Below, one piece after another: positions 18,966-26,735 of a DNA stretch of 64,000 bases. A program made the translations under genes and the position numbers. Under the pieces are notes generated by a model. It saw only the letters and a list, made by a program, of their open reading frames with translations, was not told where the DNA came from and ran no database searches. The stretch lies in contig CAXBCH010000016.1 in NCBI GenBank assembly GCA_963974125.1, forward strand, positions 1 to 64,000, read 5' to 3'. The stretch's first letter is position 1, and the number at the start of each line of letters is the position of its first letter. This stretch comes from Haliea sp963974125. GTDB lineage: Bacteria > Pseudomonadota > Gammaproteobacteria > Pseudomonadales > Halieaceae.

Positions 18966-19809
18966 TGCGTGTCGCCTCTTGCAATGGTGACTGCGGGGCA
19001 GACATTCTACCCTGCGCTTCCAGGTCTTCCAGCCGCTGCAACCGGCCCTGCTGCAGGAGATTCCGGATGCCCTGGCCAACACGCCCTGCGCGCCGCGCTG
19101 GCACCGCCAATATCCCCACCGCAGCGCCGCAACTCAGACTCTCGTAGACCATTGAGGCACTGTCCTCGGTCACCCAGATCACACCACTGCGGGCATAGTG
19201 CTGCAGCAACCAGTCCGGGTCGGTCTCCTCCACAGGGACCACCTGGAGCCCGGGAATCGGCTGTTGGCGGACCATGGAGAGGAAGCTTGCGGGGGTGCGG
19301 CGCGAGGTGGTCAGTACCCAGGTGACTTGCGGTAGAGCGACCTGCAGGCGCCGCAATTGTTCTGCCAGCTGGGCGTTGTTCCAGCGGTAGTGTCTGGAGG
19401 GTCCCCCCACCAGGATCAGGCCGCAATCCGCCCTTGCTGCGGCGGCAGGGACCACCGGATTCAGGGGCCCAAGGCTGAGCAGTAGTTTCCCGGAGGGGCT
19501 GAGCCGATCGTGTTCGGGGACGACGCACAGGTCGAACAGTGGGCGGGGCAGCCCGGGGTTCATCAGCGCCACCAGCTTGCCGCCGTGGCGCCAGCGGAGG
19601 TACAGGCCCCGCCAATGACTGCGGCGGCCGGCGGTCAGGATCAGGTCCGGGGCGGGCAGGTCGGCGATGGAAGTGCCCCTGCCGACCAGGCAAATGTGCA
19701 CTGGCCTGAGAGACCGCAGGGCCTGCGCCAGGCCGGCCAGTTGACGCCGGTGCCCCTGACGGTCGTCCTCCAGGCACCAGATCACCCGCTTGGTCGCGCT
19801 GTCGGTCAC
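18934..19809 (-). CDS. ELM1-like / GT-B-like envelope protein (PF06258 type)
   Basis: 291 residues, soluble. It has the bacterial ELM1 family pattern: VIWCLEDDRQGHRRQLAGLAQAL at the N-terminus, PDLILTAGRRSHWRGL, LMNPGLPRPLFDLCVVPEHD, LILVGGPSRHYRW near residue 145, and VTEDSASMVYESLSCGA near 220. The last element resembles the nucleotide-sugar site of GT-B glycosyltransferases. Bacterial members are of unproven function and are often near lipopolysaccharide genes. ATG 19809 overlaps the upstream HD-GYP stop by 4 bases, and the YrbL-like gene overlaps downstream. Linkage to YrbL suggests an envelope role (inference). Confidence 0.8.
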   Translation of the reverse strand: MTDSATKRVIWCLEDDRQGHRRQLAGLAQALRSLRPVHICLVGRGTSIADLPAPDLILTAGRRSHWRGLYLRWRHGGKLVALMNPGLPRPLFDLCVVPEHDRLSPSGKLLLSLGPLNPVVPAAAARADCGLILVGGPSRHYRWNNAQLAEQLRRLQVALPQVTWVLTTSRRTPASFLSMVRQQPIPGLQVVPVEETDPDWLLQHYARSGVIWVTEDSASMVYESLSCGAAVGILAVPARRAGRVGQGIRNLLQQGRLQRLEDLEAQGRMSAPQSPLQEATRIAREIDHWLE

Positions 19810-21059
19810 GCTGTGACGTGGACGTCGGGTCGCTCAATACTTGCGAGGTCGATGCCGTAGGCGCCCGGCTCAAGGCTGCGCACAATGTTGACAGGTGGTC
19901 GTGCAGCTCTGTCGTTTTGCTCCTGCAACTCCCTGGGCATCGGTGTGGCCAGCTGCTGCTTGTGCGAATCCAGAAGCACCAGGATCTTCGGGTGCAGGCG
20001 CCGGGTACGGTACTCGGCAACCACCACCCCGACTTCGCCGGAACTCAGCTCGACAAGAGTGCCGGCGGGATAGACACCGATAGCCCTGATGAAGGCTTCG
20101 ACCAGTTCGGCCTGGAAATCTGTGTTGCGGGCATCGTAGAGAACCCGGATCGCCTGGGAGGGGGATATGGCGGCCGCGTACTCCCTGTTGCTGGTGAGAG
20201 CGCCGTAGGTATCAACGATCGCAGCGATGCGGGCGACTGCGGGGATCATGTCACCTTTGGTCCCAAGCGGGTAACCGGAGCCGTCGTGGCGCTCATGGTG
20301 ATGCGCAACCATGTTGATAATGTCAGGATTCATGATGCCGCTTTCTTCAATGATCTTCAGGCCGTGGGAAACGTGATCCTGCACATGTGCCGACTCCCTG
20401 GCGGTCAACGGGCGCTGAGCCCGTAGCACTTCCGGATCCACGCGCAGTTTGCCGATGTCCATCAGCATTCCGCCCATGGCCAGCGAGCGCAGGTCCTGAC
20501 GCGAAAAACCGACCTCCCTGCCCAGCGCCACCGCCCAGATGGCGGAACTGAGGGCGTGCTCGTAACTGTAATGGTCGTGCTGCTTCAGCCGCGCCACCCA
20601 CAGGCAGGCGTCGGGATTGCGACTGATGCTTCCGATGAGCGGTTCCACCGATTTCCGCAGGTGGATGATGTTGATCTTGCCCCCTTTGCCAACTTCCTCG
20701 AAAATCTCGCAGAGGTCGTTGATCAGCAGGTCCAGAGCCTTTTCGGCGCGGGGTCGCTCCTCGCTGAAGGCGGTTTGGTCGCCATAGGTTTCCAGGTACC
20801 GGTCGCGGAAGATGTGGGTAACAGGAGCGCGCTTGTGCGAGACAGTGCCTTTGCGCTTTACTTTCGCCGGGGCTTGCTTGCTCTGACGGGTATCCACGAA
20901 TACGTAGTGGCAGAACTCCTGCAAGCGGGCAATCTGGGTCCGGTTCTCGATCCTGAACCCCTGGATCATGAACGGCGTTTCCAGCCACGGCCGGTCCAGG
21001 GCACTGACAAACATGCCTACTTCCAGCTCAGCAGTGGCGATCTTGATTGTCTCAAGCAT
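19806..21059 (-). CDS. DUF3391 + HD-GYP domain protein, HD histidine replaced
   Basis: 417 residues. DUF3391 is at about 5-135 (VGMFVSALDRPWLETPFMIQ), followed by an HD-GYP domain at about 150-345. The GYP part is canonical (AHHHERHDGSGYP), but the HD pair reads LMDIGK: Met200 stands where the metal-binding His is expected, followed by Asp201. Later HD-GYP landmarks (IVDTYGALTSNR, YPAGTLVEL) are present. It would normally hydrolyse cyclic-di-GMP; with the missing His the metal site is probably altered, so a sensor role is equally possible. It is the first gene of a three-gene unit with the ELM1-like and YrbL-like genes. Confidence 0.9.
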   Translation of the reverse strand: MLETIKIATAELEVGMFVSALDRPWLETPFMIQGFRIENRTQIARLQEFCHYVFVDTRQSKQAPAKVKRKGTVSHKRAPVTHIFRDRYLETYGDQTAFSEERPRAEKALDLLINDLCEIFEEVGKGGKINIIHLRKSVEPLIGSISRNPDACLWVARLKQHDHYSYEHALSSAIWAVALGREVGFSRQDLRSLAMGGMLMDIGKLRVDPEVLRAQRPLTARESAHVQDHVSHGLKIIEESGIMNPDIINMVAHHHERHDGSGYPLGTKGDMIPAVARIAAIVDTYGALTSNREYAAAISPSQAIRVLYDARNTDFQAELVEAFIRAIGVYPAGTLVELSSGEVGVVVAEYRTRRLHPKILVLLDSHKQQLATPMPRELQEQNDRAARPPVNIVRSLEPGAYGIDLASIERPDVHVTA

Positions 21060-21188
21060 GCCGCAACACGCCCCCCGGACAGCAGCCCGTTACCTCTTTA
21101 AGGCGTAGGTTAGCCCCGGAAGCGGTATTTGTAGCGAATTTTCTGTAGAAAAGCCGAAAAATCTGGAGAAATTGGTGTTTTTCCCCGC

Positions 21189-21446
21189 TCAGCGCAACTG
21201 ATTGCCCCAGTGGCGGCATCTCAGGGCATCAAACTGGTCCTTGTAGACCTGCCGCTGGCGTTTCCACTGATCCATTTTCTGCGCTGAGCCGCCACCCTTG
21301 CGCCTGGCATCGAGCCGTTCAATCCTGTCCTGAAGCTGGCGACAGGTGTCAAGGCTGGCGTCTGCCTCCTGGGAAATTGCGCCGGTGCTGACCATTGCCA
21401 GCGCAGTCGCCACCAGTGCGACGGCCATTTTCTGTCCCGCAAACAT
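21189..21446 (-). CDS. Small exported protein of unknown function
   Basis: 85 residues from ATG 21446, chosen because GGAGG lies 8 bases upstream. A signal peptide (KMAVALVATALAMVSTGAISQ) is followed by a short mature part with two cysteines (DTCRQLQ and LRCRHWGN) that could form one disulfide, and a basic helical middle (RKGGGSAQKMDQWKRQRQVYK). No family is recognised. It lies between the two HD-GYP paralogues on the same strand, with 107-bp and 129-bp gaps, so it may have its own promoter. Confidence 0.7.
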   Translation of the reverse strand: MFAGQKMAVALVATALAMVSTGAISQEADASLDTCRQLQDRIERLDARRKGGGSAQKMDQWKRQRQVYKDQFDALRCRHWGNQLR

Positions 21447-21553
21447 CTGCCGATCCTCCCTGATACGGTGATAGTGTGCCAATGGTAGGCGGGAATTCGC
21501 CGTTCCGCGGTGTTGTGGCCTGAAAGGATCGAAAATTGCCCCGACGGTCGCAA

Positions 21554-22807
21554 TCAGATGCCGAATTGGCGGTGGAGATCAAGGGACTTCAGGTCAACGC
21601 CAAAGGCCCCCGGTTCCAGCGCCCGCTTGACGGTCGGCATGGGCTTGCGCAGCCAGCCTGATGTGGACGCCTGCAGCTTCAGCAACTGGGGTTTTTCCAG
21701 TGGACGTTTCTTCTGGTCCAGAACCAGCAGCACGGTGGGGCGCAGGCGGTGGGCGCGGTATTCCGCCACCACGACGGCAACGGAGCCGTCAGACAGCTCC
21801 AGCAGCGTGCCGGCGGGATAGATCCCGACCGCGCGGATAAAAGCCTCGACCAGTTCCGCCTGGAAGCCGATATCCCGCTCATCGTAGAGAACGCGCATCG
21901 CTTCCGCCGGGGAGACCGCCGGAGCATGGCCGCGATCAGTGGTCAGGGCACCATAGGTGTCCACCAGTCCGGCGATGCGCGCGAACGTGGGGATGCGATC
22001 CTCCGCCAGGCCCCTCGGGTAGCCAGAGCCGTTGTAGCGCTCGTGATGATGCGCGGCCATATCCAGTATGTCGCGATTCATGATGCCGCTGGTCTGGATG
22101 ATGTCCAGGCTGTAATCGATGTGCTCCCTGACTGCCGCCATCTCCTCCGCCGAGAGCGACCTTTGCGCTCCCAGCAGGTCCGGGTTGACCCGCAGCATGC
22201 CCACATCCATCAGCATTCCGCCGACACCCAGGGCGCGGAGATCCTGCTTCGGCAGGCCCAGCTCCCGCCCGAGAGCAACGGCCCAGATGCCGGAACTCAG
22301 GGCCCGGTGATAGGTGTACTGGTCGTGGTGCTTCAGTCGCGCAACCCAGACGCAGGCATCCGGGTTGCGACTGATGCTGCCAACCATGGGGTCGATGGAC
22401 TGCTTCAGCCGGACCACGTTGACCTTGTTGTTGCGGGTGACCTTGAGGTACATGTCCTCGACGTCCTCGGTCAGCGCCGTGACCACCGCGCTGGCCTTGC
22501 GGTGTTCCTCCATGAAGTCGGTCTTGTCCCTGTAGGACTTGATGCTGCGGTCGAAGAAAATCGTCTCTATGGGCAAGTGCTTGCGACTGCCGCGGGTTTT
22601 GGGCAGCTCCAGCTCCGGTTCCGGGGCCACCTGCTCCGTATCCACCAGCACGTACTTGCAGAACTTCTGGAGCTGCAGGATCTCGTCCCTGCTGGCAATG
22701 CGAAAACCCTGCAGCGGAAAGGGCGTACCCAGCCACGGCCGATCCAGCTGGCTGACGAACATGCCAACCTGCAGGTCTTCGGTGGGGACTTTTCGGGTAT
22801 CCAGCAT
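21554..22807 (-). CDS. DUF3391 + HD-GYP domain protein, HD histidine replaced (paralogue)
   Basis: 417 residues from ATG 22807. The GTG at 22819 is also in frame, but ATG 22807 makes the N-terminus match the paralogue (MLDTRKVPTEDLQVGMFVSQ against MLETIKIATAELEVGMFVSA). The HD pair again reads LMDVGM, with Met200 for His and Met also replacing the usual Lys; the GYP motif is HHHERYNGSGYP. The two proteins are similar throughout but far from identical, so the duplication is old. A reduced or absent cyclic-di-GMP phosphodiesterase activity is predicted. It is monocistronic as far as can be seen. Confidence 0.9.
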   Translation of the reverse strand: MLDTRKVPTEDLQVGMFVSQLDRPWLGTPFPLQGFRIASRDEILQLQKFCKYVLVDTEQVAPEPELELPKTRGSRKHLPIETIFFDRSIKSYRDKTDFMEEHRKASAVVTALTEDVEDMYLKVTRNNKVNVVRLKQSIDPMVGSISRNPDACVWVARLKHHDQYTYHRALSSGIWAVALGRELGLPKQDLRALGVGGMLMDVGMLRVNPDLLGAQRSLSAEEMAAVREHIDYSLDIIQTSGIMNRDILDMAAHHHERYNGSGYPRGLAEDRIPTFARIAGLVDTYGALTTDRGHAPAVSPAEAMRVLYDERDIGFQAELVEAFIRAVGIYPAGTLLELSDGSVAVVVAEYRAHRLRPTVLLVLDQKKRPLEKPQLLKLQASTSGWLRKPMPTVKRALEPGAFGVDLKSLDLHRQFGI

Positions 22808-22892
22808 GGACGGGTCCACGTTTGTGCAAAAGTGCGATTGTAACGCGCAAGTCCTTTTAATTGCAGGTGTCGACCTCGGTGTCGGCTGTTTT

Positions 22893-22901
22893 TGGTATAG
22901 T
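22893..22901 (+). promoter_or_regulatory. Candidate extended -10 element before SDR gene
   Basis: TGGTATAGT is an extended -10 (TGnTATAGT) located 51 bases upstream of ATG 22953, in the 145-bp divergent gap between the HD-GYP and SDR genes. No good -35 box is seen. Confidence 0.3.
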
Positions 22902-22952
22902 CCTTGCGCTGGCGTTGATAGTATTGAAATGAACCTGACAGGGAGTTTTTAC

Positions 22953-23717
22953 ATGCGACAGAGTAGCGTACCTACCAGTGGCGTGGTGGTCACGGGTGCC
23001 GCTTCGGGTATCGGCCGTGCCTGCGCCGAGGCGCTGGCGGCGGCGGGGCGGCCGCTGGCCTTGTGGGACCTGAATCATGACGCGGTTTGCACGCTGGCCA
23101 ACGCGCTCGGTGCAGAACACGGTGTCGCCGCTGTTGGACTGCAGGTGGATGTGGCGGATCCGGCTGCCATCCATGCGGCGGCCAACTCCACCCGGGAGGC
23201 TATCGGCGGCATCGGGGGGCTGGTGCATGCCGCAGGCATGGTCCTGCAGATGCCGGTTGCTGACACCGCGGTGGAGGCCTGGGACCGGCTCCTGAACGTC
23301 AATCTCCGGGCGCTGCTGCTGTCGGTGCAGGCGCTGCTGCCCGACCTGGAGCAGAGCGGCCATGGTGCGGTGGTGGGTATCGGCTCCATCAATGCCACCC
23401 TGGGCAACGGCCTGATTCCCGCCTACAGTGCCTCCAAGGGCGGCATGATTTCCCTGGTGCGCTCTCTGGCCGATGATCTGGGGCCACGGGGCGTCCGCAT
23501 CAATGTCGTCTCCCCCGGGCAGATCCGTACGCCGATGCTGCAGCCGGCGGTGGACGCCCTGCCCGAGGGGACGTTTGAGCGCCGCATCCTGCTGGGGCGT
23601 CTGGGAGAGCCCCGGGAGGTGGCGAATGCGGTAGCATTCCTGCTCTCGGACCAGGCCAGCTATATCACCGCCGCGGAACTGGTGGTGGATGGCGGCAATA
23701 TTTCATCCCAGCGTTGA
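22953..23717 (+). CDS. SDR-family oxidoreductase
   Basis: 254 residues from ATG 22953 (GGGAG 8 bases upstream; an in-frame ATG at 22929 has no such site). It is a classical short-chain dehydrogenase/reductase with cofactor loop TGAASGIG, LVHAAG in place of NNAG, a catalytic Ser in IGSINATLG, YSASKGG for Tyr and Lys, and PGQIRTPM. The acidic residue after strand 2 (LWDLN) suggests NAD. It reversibly oxidises a hydroxyl to a ketone; the substrate is unknown. A second SDR follows after 10 bases, so they form a two-gene operon ending at the hairpin near 24491. Confidence 0.92.
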   Translation: MRQSSVPTSGVVVTGAASGIGRACAEALAAAGRPLALWDLNHDAVCTLANALGAEHGVAAVGLQVDVADPAAIHAAANSTREAIGGIGGLVHAAGMVLQMPVADTAVEAWDRLLNVNLRALLLSVQALLPDLEQSGHGAVVGIGSINATLGNGLIPAYSASKGGMISLVRSLADDLGPRGVRINVVSPGQIRTPMLQPAVDALPEGTFERRILLGRLGEPREVANAVAFLLSDQASYITAAELVVDGGNISSQR

Positions 23718-23727
23718 GGAACTGACA

Positions 23728-24480
23728 ATGCAGACCTTCGAACGGAAAGTGGCACTGGTAACGGGTGCGGGTGCGGGCATCGGTCGTGCGGTCGCCTGCG
23801 CGCTGGCAGGTGCGGGTGCCAGTGTGGTGGTCGCCGATATTGTGGAGGCGGGCCGGGAAACCGTGGCACTCATCGAGGCGGCGGGCGGCAGTGCCGTGTT
23901 TGTGCGCACGGATGTACAGAGCAGCGCCGACACCGCGGCCATGGTGCGGGAGGCGGTTGCCCGCTACGGGCGCCTCGACATCGCCATCAATAATGCCGGC
24001 ATCGATCCCGAGGTGGCCCCGGAAGCCGAGTGGGACGAGGCCGCCATGGCGCGCATCCTGGGGGTCAACGTGCAGGGGGTATTTCTCTGCCTCAAGCATG
24101 AGATTGCCCAGATGCTGACCCAGGGTGGCGGTGCCATCGTCAACCTGGCGTCGGCGGCCGGCGTGGTCGGCGTCGCCAACAAGCCCGCCTACACTGCCAG
24201 CAAGCATGCCGTGGTGGGCCTCACCAAGGCCTCCGCCCTGCAGTACGCCAGCCGCGGTATCCGTATCAATGCCGTCTGCCCGGGCGCGGTGGACACCCGG
24301 ATGCTGCAGGAGAACCTGGGCAGCGGGGTGGACAAGGCGCTGGTCGGTGCCAATCACCCCATCGGCCGGCTCGCGTCCCCCGAGGAGATTGCCAGGGCGG
24401 TGCTCTGGCTGTGCTCCGGGGATGCCGGCTATGTGGTTGGCCACGCCCTGGTTGTGGACGGCGGGCTGACGGTGCAGTAG
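23728..24480 (+). CDS. SDR-family oxidoreductase
   Basis: 250 residues. Motifs are TGAGAGIG, an acidic VVADIVEAG (NAD preference), INNAGID, NLASAAGVVG for Ser, YTASKHAVVG for Tyr and Lys, and the C-terminal GHALVVDGGLTVQ. It is a classical SDR of the FabG/cyclohexanol dehydrogenase type. GAGGA lies 7 bases before ATG 23728. It pairs with the SDR just upstream; two successive alcohol oxidations, or two stereochemical forms of the substrate, are possible (inference). Confidence 0.93.
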   Translation: MQTFERKVALVTGAGAGIGRAVACALAGAGASVVVADIVEAGRETVALIEAAGGSAVFVRTDVQSSADTAAMVREAVARYGRLDIAINNAGIDPEVAPEAEWDEAAMARILGVNVQGVFLCLKHEIAQMLTQGGGAIVNLASAAGVVGVANKPAYTASKHAVVGLTKASALQYASRGIRINAVCPGAVDTRMLQENLGSGVDKALVGANHPIGRLASPEEIARAVLWLCSGDAGYVVGHALVVDGGLTVQ

Positions 24481-24490
24481 AAGTTCCTCT

Positions 24491-24518
24491 CGCCCGGAGC
24501 CGGATCAGGCTCCGGGCG
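24491..24518 (+). terminator. Hairpin after the two-SDR operon
   Basis: An 11-bp perfect inverted repeat (CGCCCGGAGCC / GGCTCCGGGCG) with a 6-base loop begins 10 bases after the SDR stop. The following bases are only moderately T-rich (CCTGTCTTTG), so termination may be partial. Confidence 0.6.
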
Positions 24519-24552
24519 CCTGTCTTTGCCCGTCCTGAAATCCCCGGTCCGC

Positions 24553-24582
24553 TTGACCTTTTCCTGTTTGCAGGATTAAACT
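24553..24582 (+). promoter_or_regulatory. Candidate sigma-70 promoter of hydrolase operon
   Basis: TTGACC (24553-24558) and TAAACT (24577-24582), 18 bases apart, form a fair promoter. The 19-base near-palindrome at 24580-24598 begins at the end of the -10 box, where a repressor would block transcription. Confidence 0.5.
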
Positions 24583-24598
24583 TATTGGTAATTTAACT
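24580..24598. promoter_or_regulatory. Candidate operator, TTA-N9-TAA motif, copy A
   Basis: ACTTATTGGTAATTTAACT. It fits ANTTA-N9-TAANT, shared with copies at 27783, 34455 and 37349 (minus strand). It lies 25 bases before the hydrolase ATG 24624 and overlaps the predicted transcription start. Confidence 0.5.
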
Positions 24599-24623
24599 CT
24601 AATCATAAGGAGTGACAGAGTTT

Positions 24624-25610
24624 ATGGCTTACAGGGTAGATGGCATTGGTAGCGCCTGGCTGGGCGAGCACGAGGTACCGGTTCCGACATCGGTGAGCCC
24701 GGAGGCGCAGGACTACCTGTCCAGGAATCCCTGGGGTGACGCCCCCATGCCCGATGAGCCGGTGCCCATGTGGCATTTCCGCGAACCCATGGCGGCGGCT
24801 TTCGAGGCACTCAACCAGCAGGCGCAGTCGCTGTATCCGGTGGACATTGAGGAGATGGAGATCGCCGGTGTGCGCTGCCATATGATCCGCCCCCGGGACA
24901 TGCCGGAGGCGCACCAGGGGCGCGTGCTGATCAACCTGCACGGTGGTGGTTTCGTTGTTGGTTCCGGCGCGCTGGTAGAGGCGATTCCCATTGCCCATCT
25001 GGCACAGGTGCCGGTCATTGCAGTCGATTACCGGTTGGCGCCGGAGCACCAGTATCCGGCAGCCGTAGAAGATGTCCTGGCGGTCTACCGGCAAGTGCTG
25101 GAGCAGTTTTCGGCAGACAAGGTGGGGATGTTTGGCAGCTCTGCCGGAGGTATTCTCACCGGCCAGGTCATCGTTCGCCTGCAGTGTGAAGGCCTGGCGT
25201 TGCCAGCCTGCGCCGGTGTTTTCTCGGCCGCGGGAAATCTCCAGGATTTTGGCGATACCCGCAACATCTTCACCCTCAGCGGCTTTTATGGCGCACACGG
25301 ATTTCCGCTTGATCACGAGTTGAGTGAGGTGCGCAATTACCTGGGCGATGCCGACCCCCGCGACCCGCTGGTATCGCCCGAGCGGGGAGATCTGTCGCAG
25401 TTCCCCCCCACCCTGCTGGTGTCCGGCACCCGCGATGCCTTGCTCAGCGCCACCACCCAGTTCCATCGTGCACTGCTGCGCGCAGGACGGCAGGCGGAGC
25501 TGGTGGTTTTCGACGCCCTCCCGCATTCCCACTGGTACGCACTGCAGCTGCCGGAGACCCGCGAGGCACTGGCTATCATGGTCCGCTTCTTCAACAGCAA
25601 ACTGGCCTGA
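24624..25610 (+). CDS. Alpha/beta hydrolase, hormone-sensitive-lipase family
   Basis: 328 residues from ATG 24624 (AAGGAG 11 bases upstream; the earlier GTG 24612 overlaps that site). It has the HSL-family oxyanion motif HGGGFVVGSG near residue 110, the nucleophile elbow MFGSSAGGIL (Ser near 170), Asp in VSGTRDALLS near 270 and His in LPHSHWYAL near 300. These esterases act on short to medium acyl esters. Ester cleavage would fit directly after the Baeyer-Villiger monooxygenase encoded downstream. It is first in a three-gene operon with a possible oxygenase and a zinc-free MDR. Confidence 0.92.
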   Translation: MAYRVDGIGSAWLGEHEVPVPTSVSPEAQDYLSRNPWGDAPMPDEPVPMWHFREPMAAAFEALNQQAQSLYPVDIEEMEIAGVRCHMIRPRDMPEAHQGRVLINLHGGGFVVGSGALVEAIPIAHLAQVPVIAVDYRLAPEHQYPAAVEDVLAVYRQVLEQFSADKVGMFGSSAGGILTGQVIVRLQCEGLALPACAGVFSAAGNLQDFGDTRNIFTLSGFYGAHGFPLDHELSEVRNYLGDADPRDPLVSPERGDLSQFPPTLLVSGTRDALLSATTQFHRALLRAGRQAELVVFDALPHSHWYALQLPETREALAIMVRFFNSKLA

Positions 25611-25659
25611 CGGCTACTGGATCCCGGCGCCATTGTCCCGGGAAGACACGAGGTTAAAC

Positions 25660-26718
25660 ATGGATATAGAACGCGCGAAGATCTTCCGCCCGGTGGCCGA
25701 GCCGCGGGTTATCGAGGCTGCCTACAGCGACGATCAGCACAGGCGCCTGCTGAGTGCTGTGCGCAACAACGGCCCTTACACCTTGATTATTTCTCAGCAT
25801 TTCACATCCGCGGAAGAGCTGATTGCCACCACCTCGGGCTCGCTGCCGGAAGGTGTGGAGCCCAGCCTGGACATGTTCCTCACCCCGGTATTTCGCGGTT
25901 ACTTCTCCTATGGGGGAGTCTGCAGCCAGCCGGAGATCGAGGATTGCTTTTACAATCCCAAGTTTCTCAAGCTGGTGCGGGATTATTGGGGGGCGAAGTA
26001 CGCGGAGCCGGACAGCATGCTGTTCAATATTCAGGGCCCTTGCGACGGTAGTGGCAATCCCCATGTGGACGGCACGCGCTTCCGTGGCTTGACCATGGAG
26101 AACACCCCCATCTGGCTGATGAACACCATGGTCAAGTCCGGCTTGTTCAAGCGCTGGCAGGCGCGCAAGGCCCAGGTGATAGCCTGGTACTACAAGGGCA
26201 AAATCGGTGGTGGCTTTACCTACTGGCCGGATGGTCCCCATGAGCAGCCGAAGCAGATCCCGGCGCCCATGTGGGGCCGCGCCGTGGTGGTGGAGAACGA
26301 GATGATGTTCCACACCGCCCAGAGCTGCGGGCCGGTGGCAATGCGCAAACCGGAGGGGCTGGCGTTCGACTCAGTGATGGAGGTGGATCCATTGACGCCG
26401 GGTGGGTGGCAGATTCGCTCGGGCGACACAGTGATCCAGCAAATTCCCGAGCAGGAGTTCCGTTTCCTCGTTCACTGGGGCTCGAATGTCTACATGGACC
26501 TGGAGGAGCTGAAGCGCACCGTGGATCACACCGACGACATCACCCACGATCAGGTGTTTGACATCTTTATCGCCGATCTCAAGCAACGCGGCGTGAGGTT
26601 CGATATGCCTTCGGACCCGCTTGCCGACAAGGCCTTTATTGGACTCTTGAGCAGTGTCTACGATGTGGGCGCGCCGCTGTATTTCCCGCCAGAGCCCGAA
26701 GACACACGCGCTGCCTGA
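25660..26718 (+). CDS. Unassigned protein, possibly a cupin-fold Fe(II) oxygenase
   Basis: 352 residues from ATG 25660 (GAGG 7 bases upstream), soluble. I do not recognise a named family. A possible 2-His-1-carboxylate site can be seen: NPHVDGTRFRG (HxD) near residue 130 and a later MMFHTAQSCGP near 212, with Arg-containing strands after it. That spacing resembles phytanoyl-CoA-type 2-oxoglutarate oxygenases, but the match is weak. The C-terminal 120 residues (ELKRTVDHTDDITHDQVFDIF...) look helical and may be a separate domain. It sits between the HSL hydrolase and an MDR in one operon, so a catabolic step on the same substrate is likely. Confidence 0.6.
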   Translation: MDIERAKIFRPVAEPRVIEAAYSDDQHRRLLSAVRNNGPYTLIISQHFTSAEELIATTSGSLPEGVEPSLDMFLTPVFRGYFSYGGVCSQPEIEDCFYNPKFLKLVRDYWGAKYAEPDSMLFNIQGPCDGSGNPHVDGTRFRGLTMENTPIWLMNTMVKSGLFKRWQARKAQVIAWYYKGKIGGGFTYWPDGPHEQPKQIPAPMWGRAVVVENEMMFHTAQSCGPVAMRKPEGLAFDSVMEVDPLTPGGWQIRSGDTVIQQIPEQEFRFLVHWGSNVYMDLEELKRTVDHTDDITHDQVFDIFIADLKQRGVRFDMPSDPLADKAFIGLLSSVYDVGAPLYFPPEPEDTRAA

Positions 26719-26735
26719 ATAAAAAGGAAACCACT

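Noticed and set aside
19806..22807. Recent duplication or assembly artefact for the two HD-GYP genes
   Set aside because: The two proteins differ throughout, including the HD and GYP motifs, so they are old paralogues.
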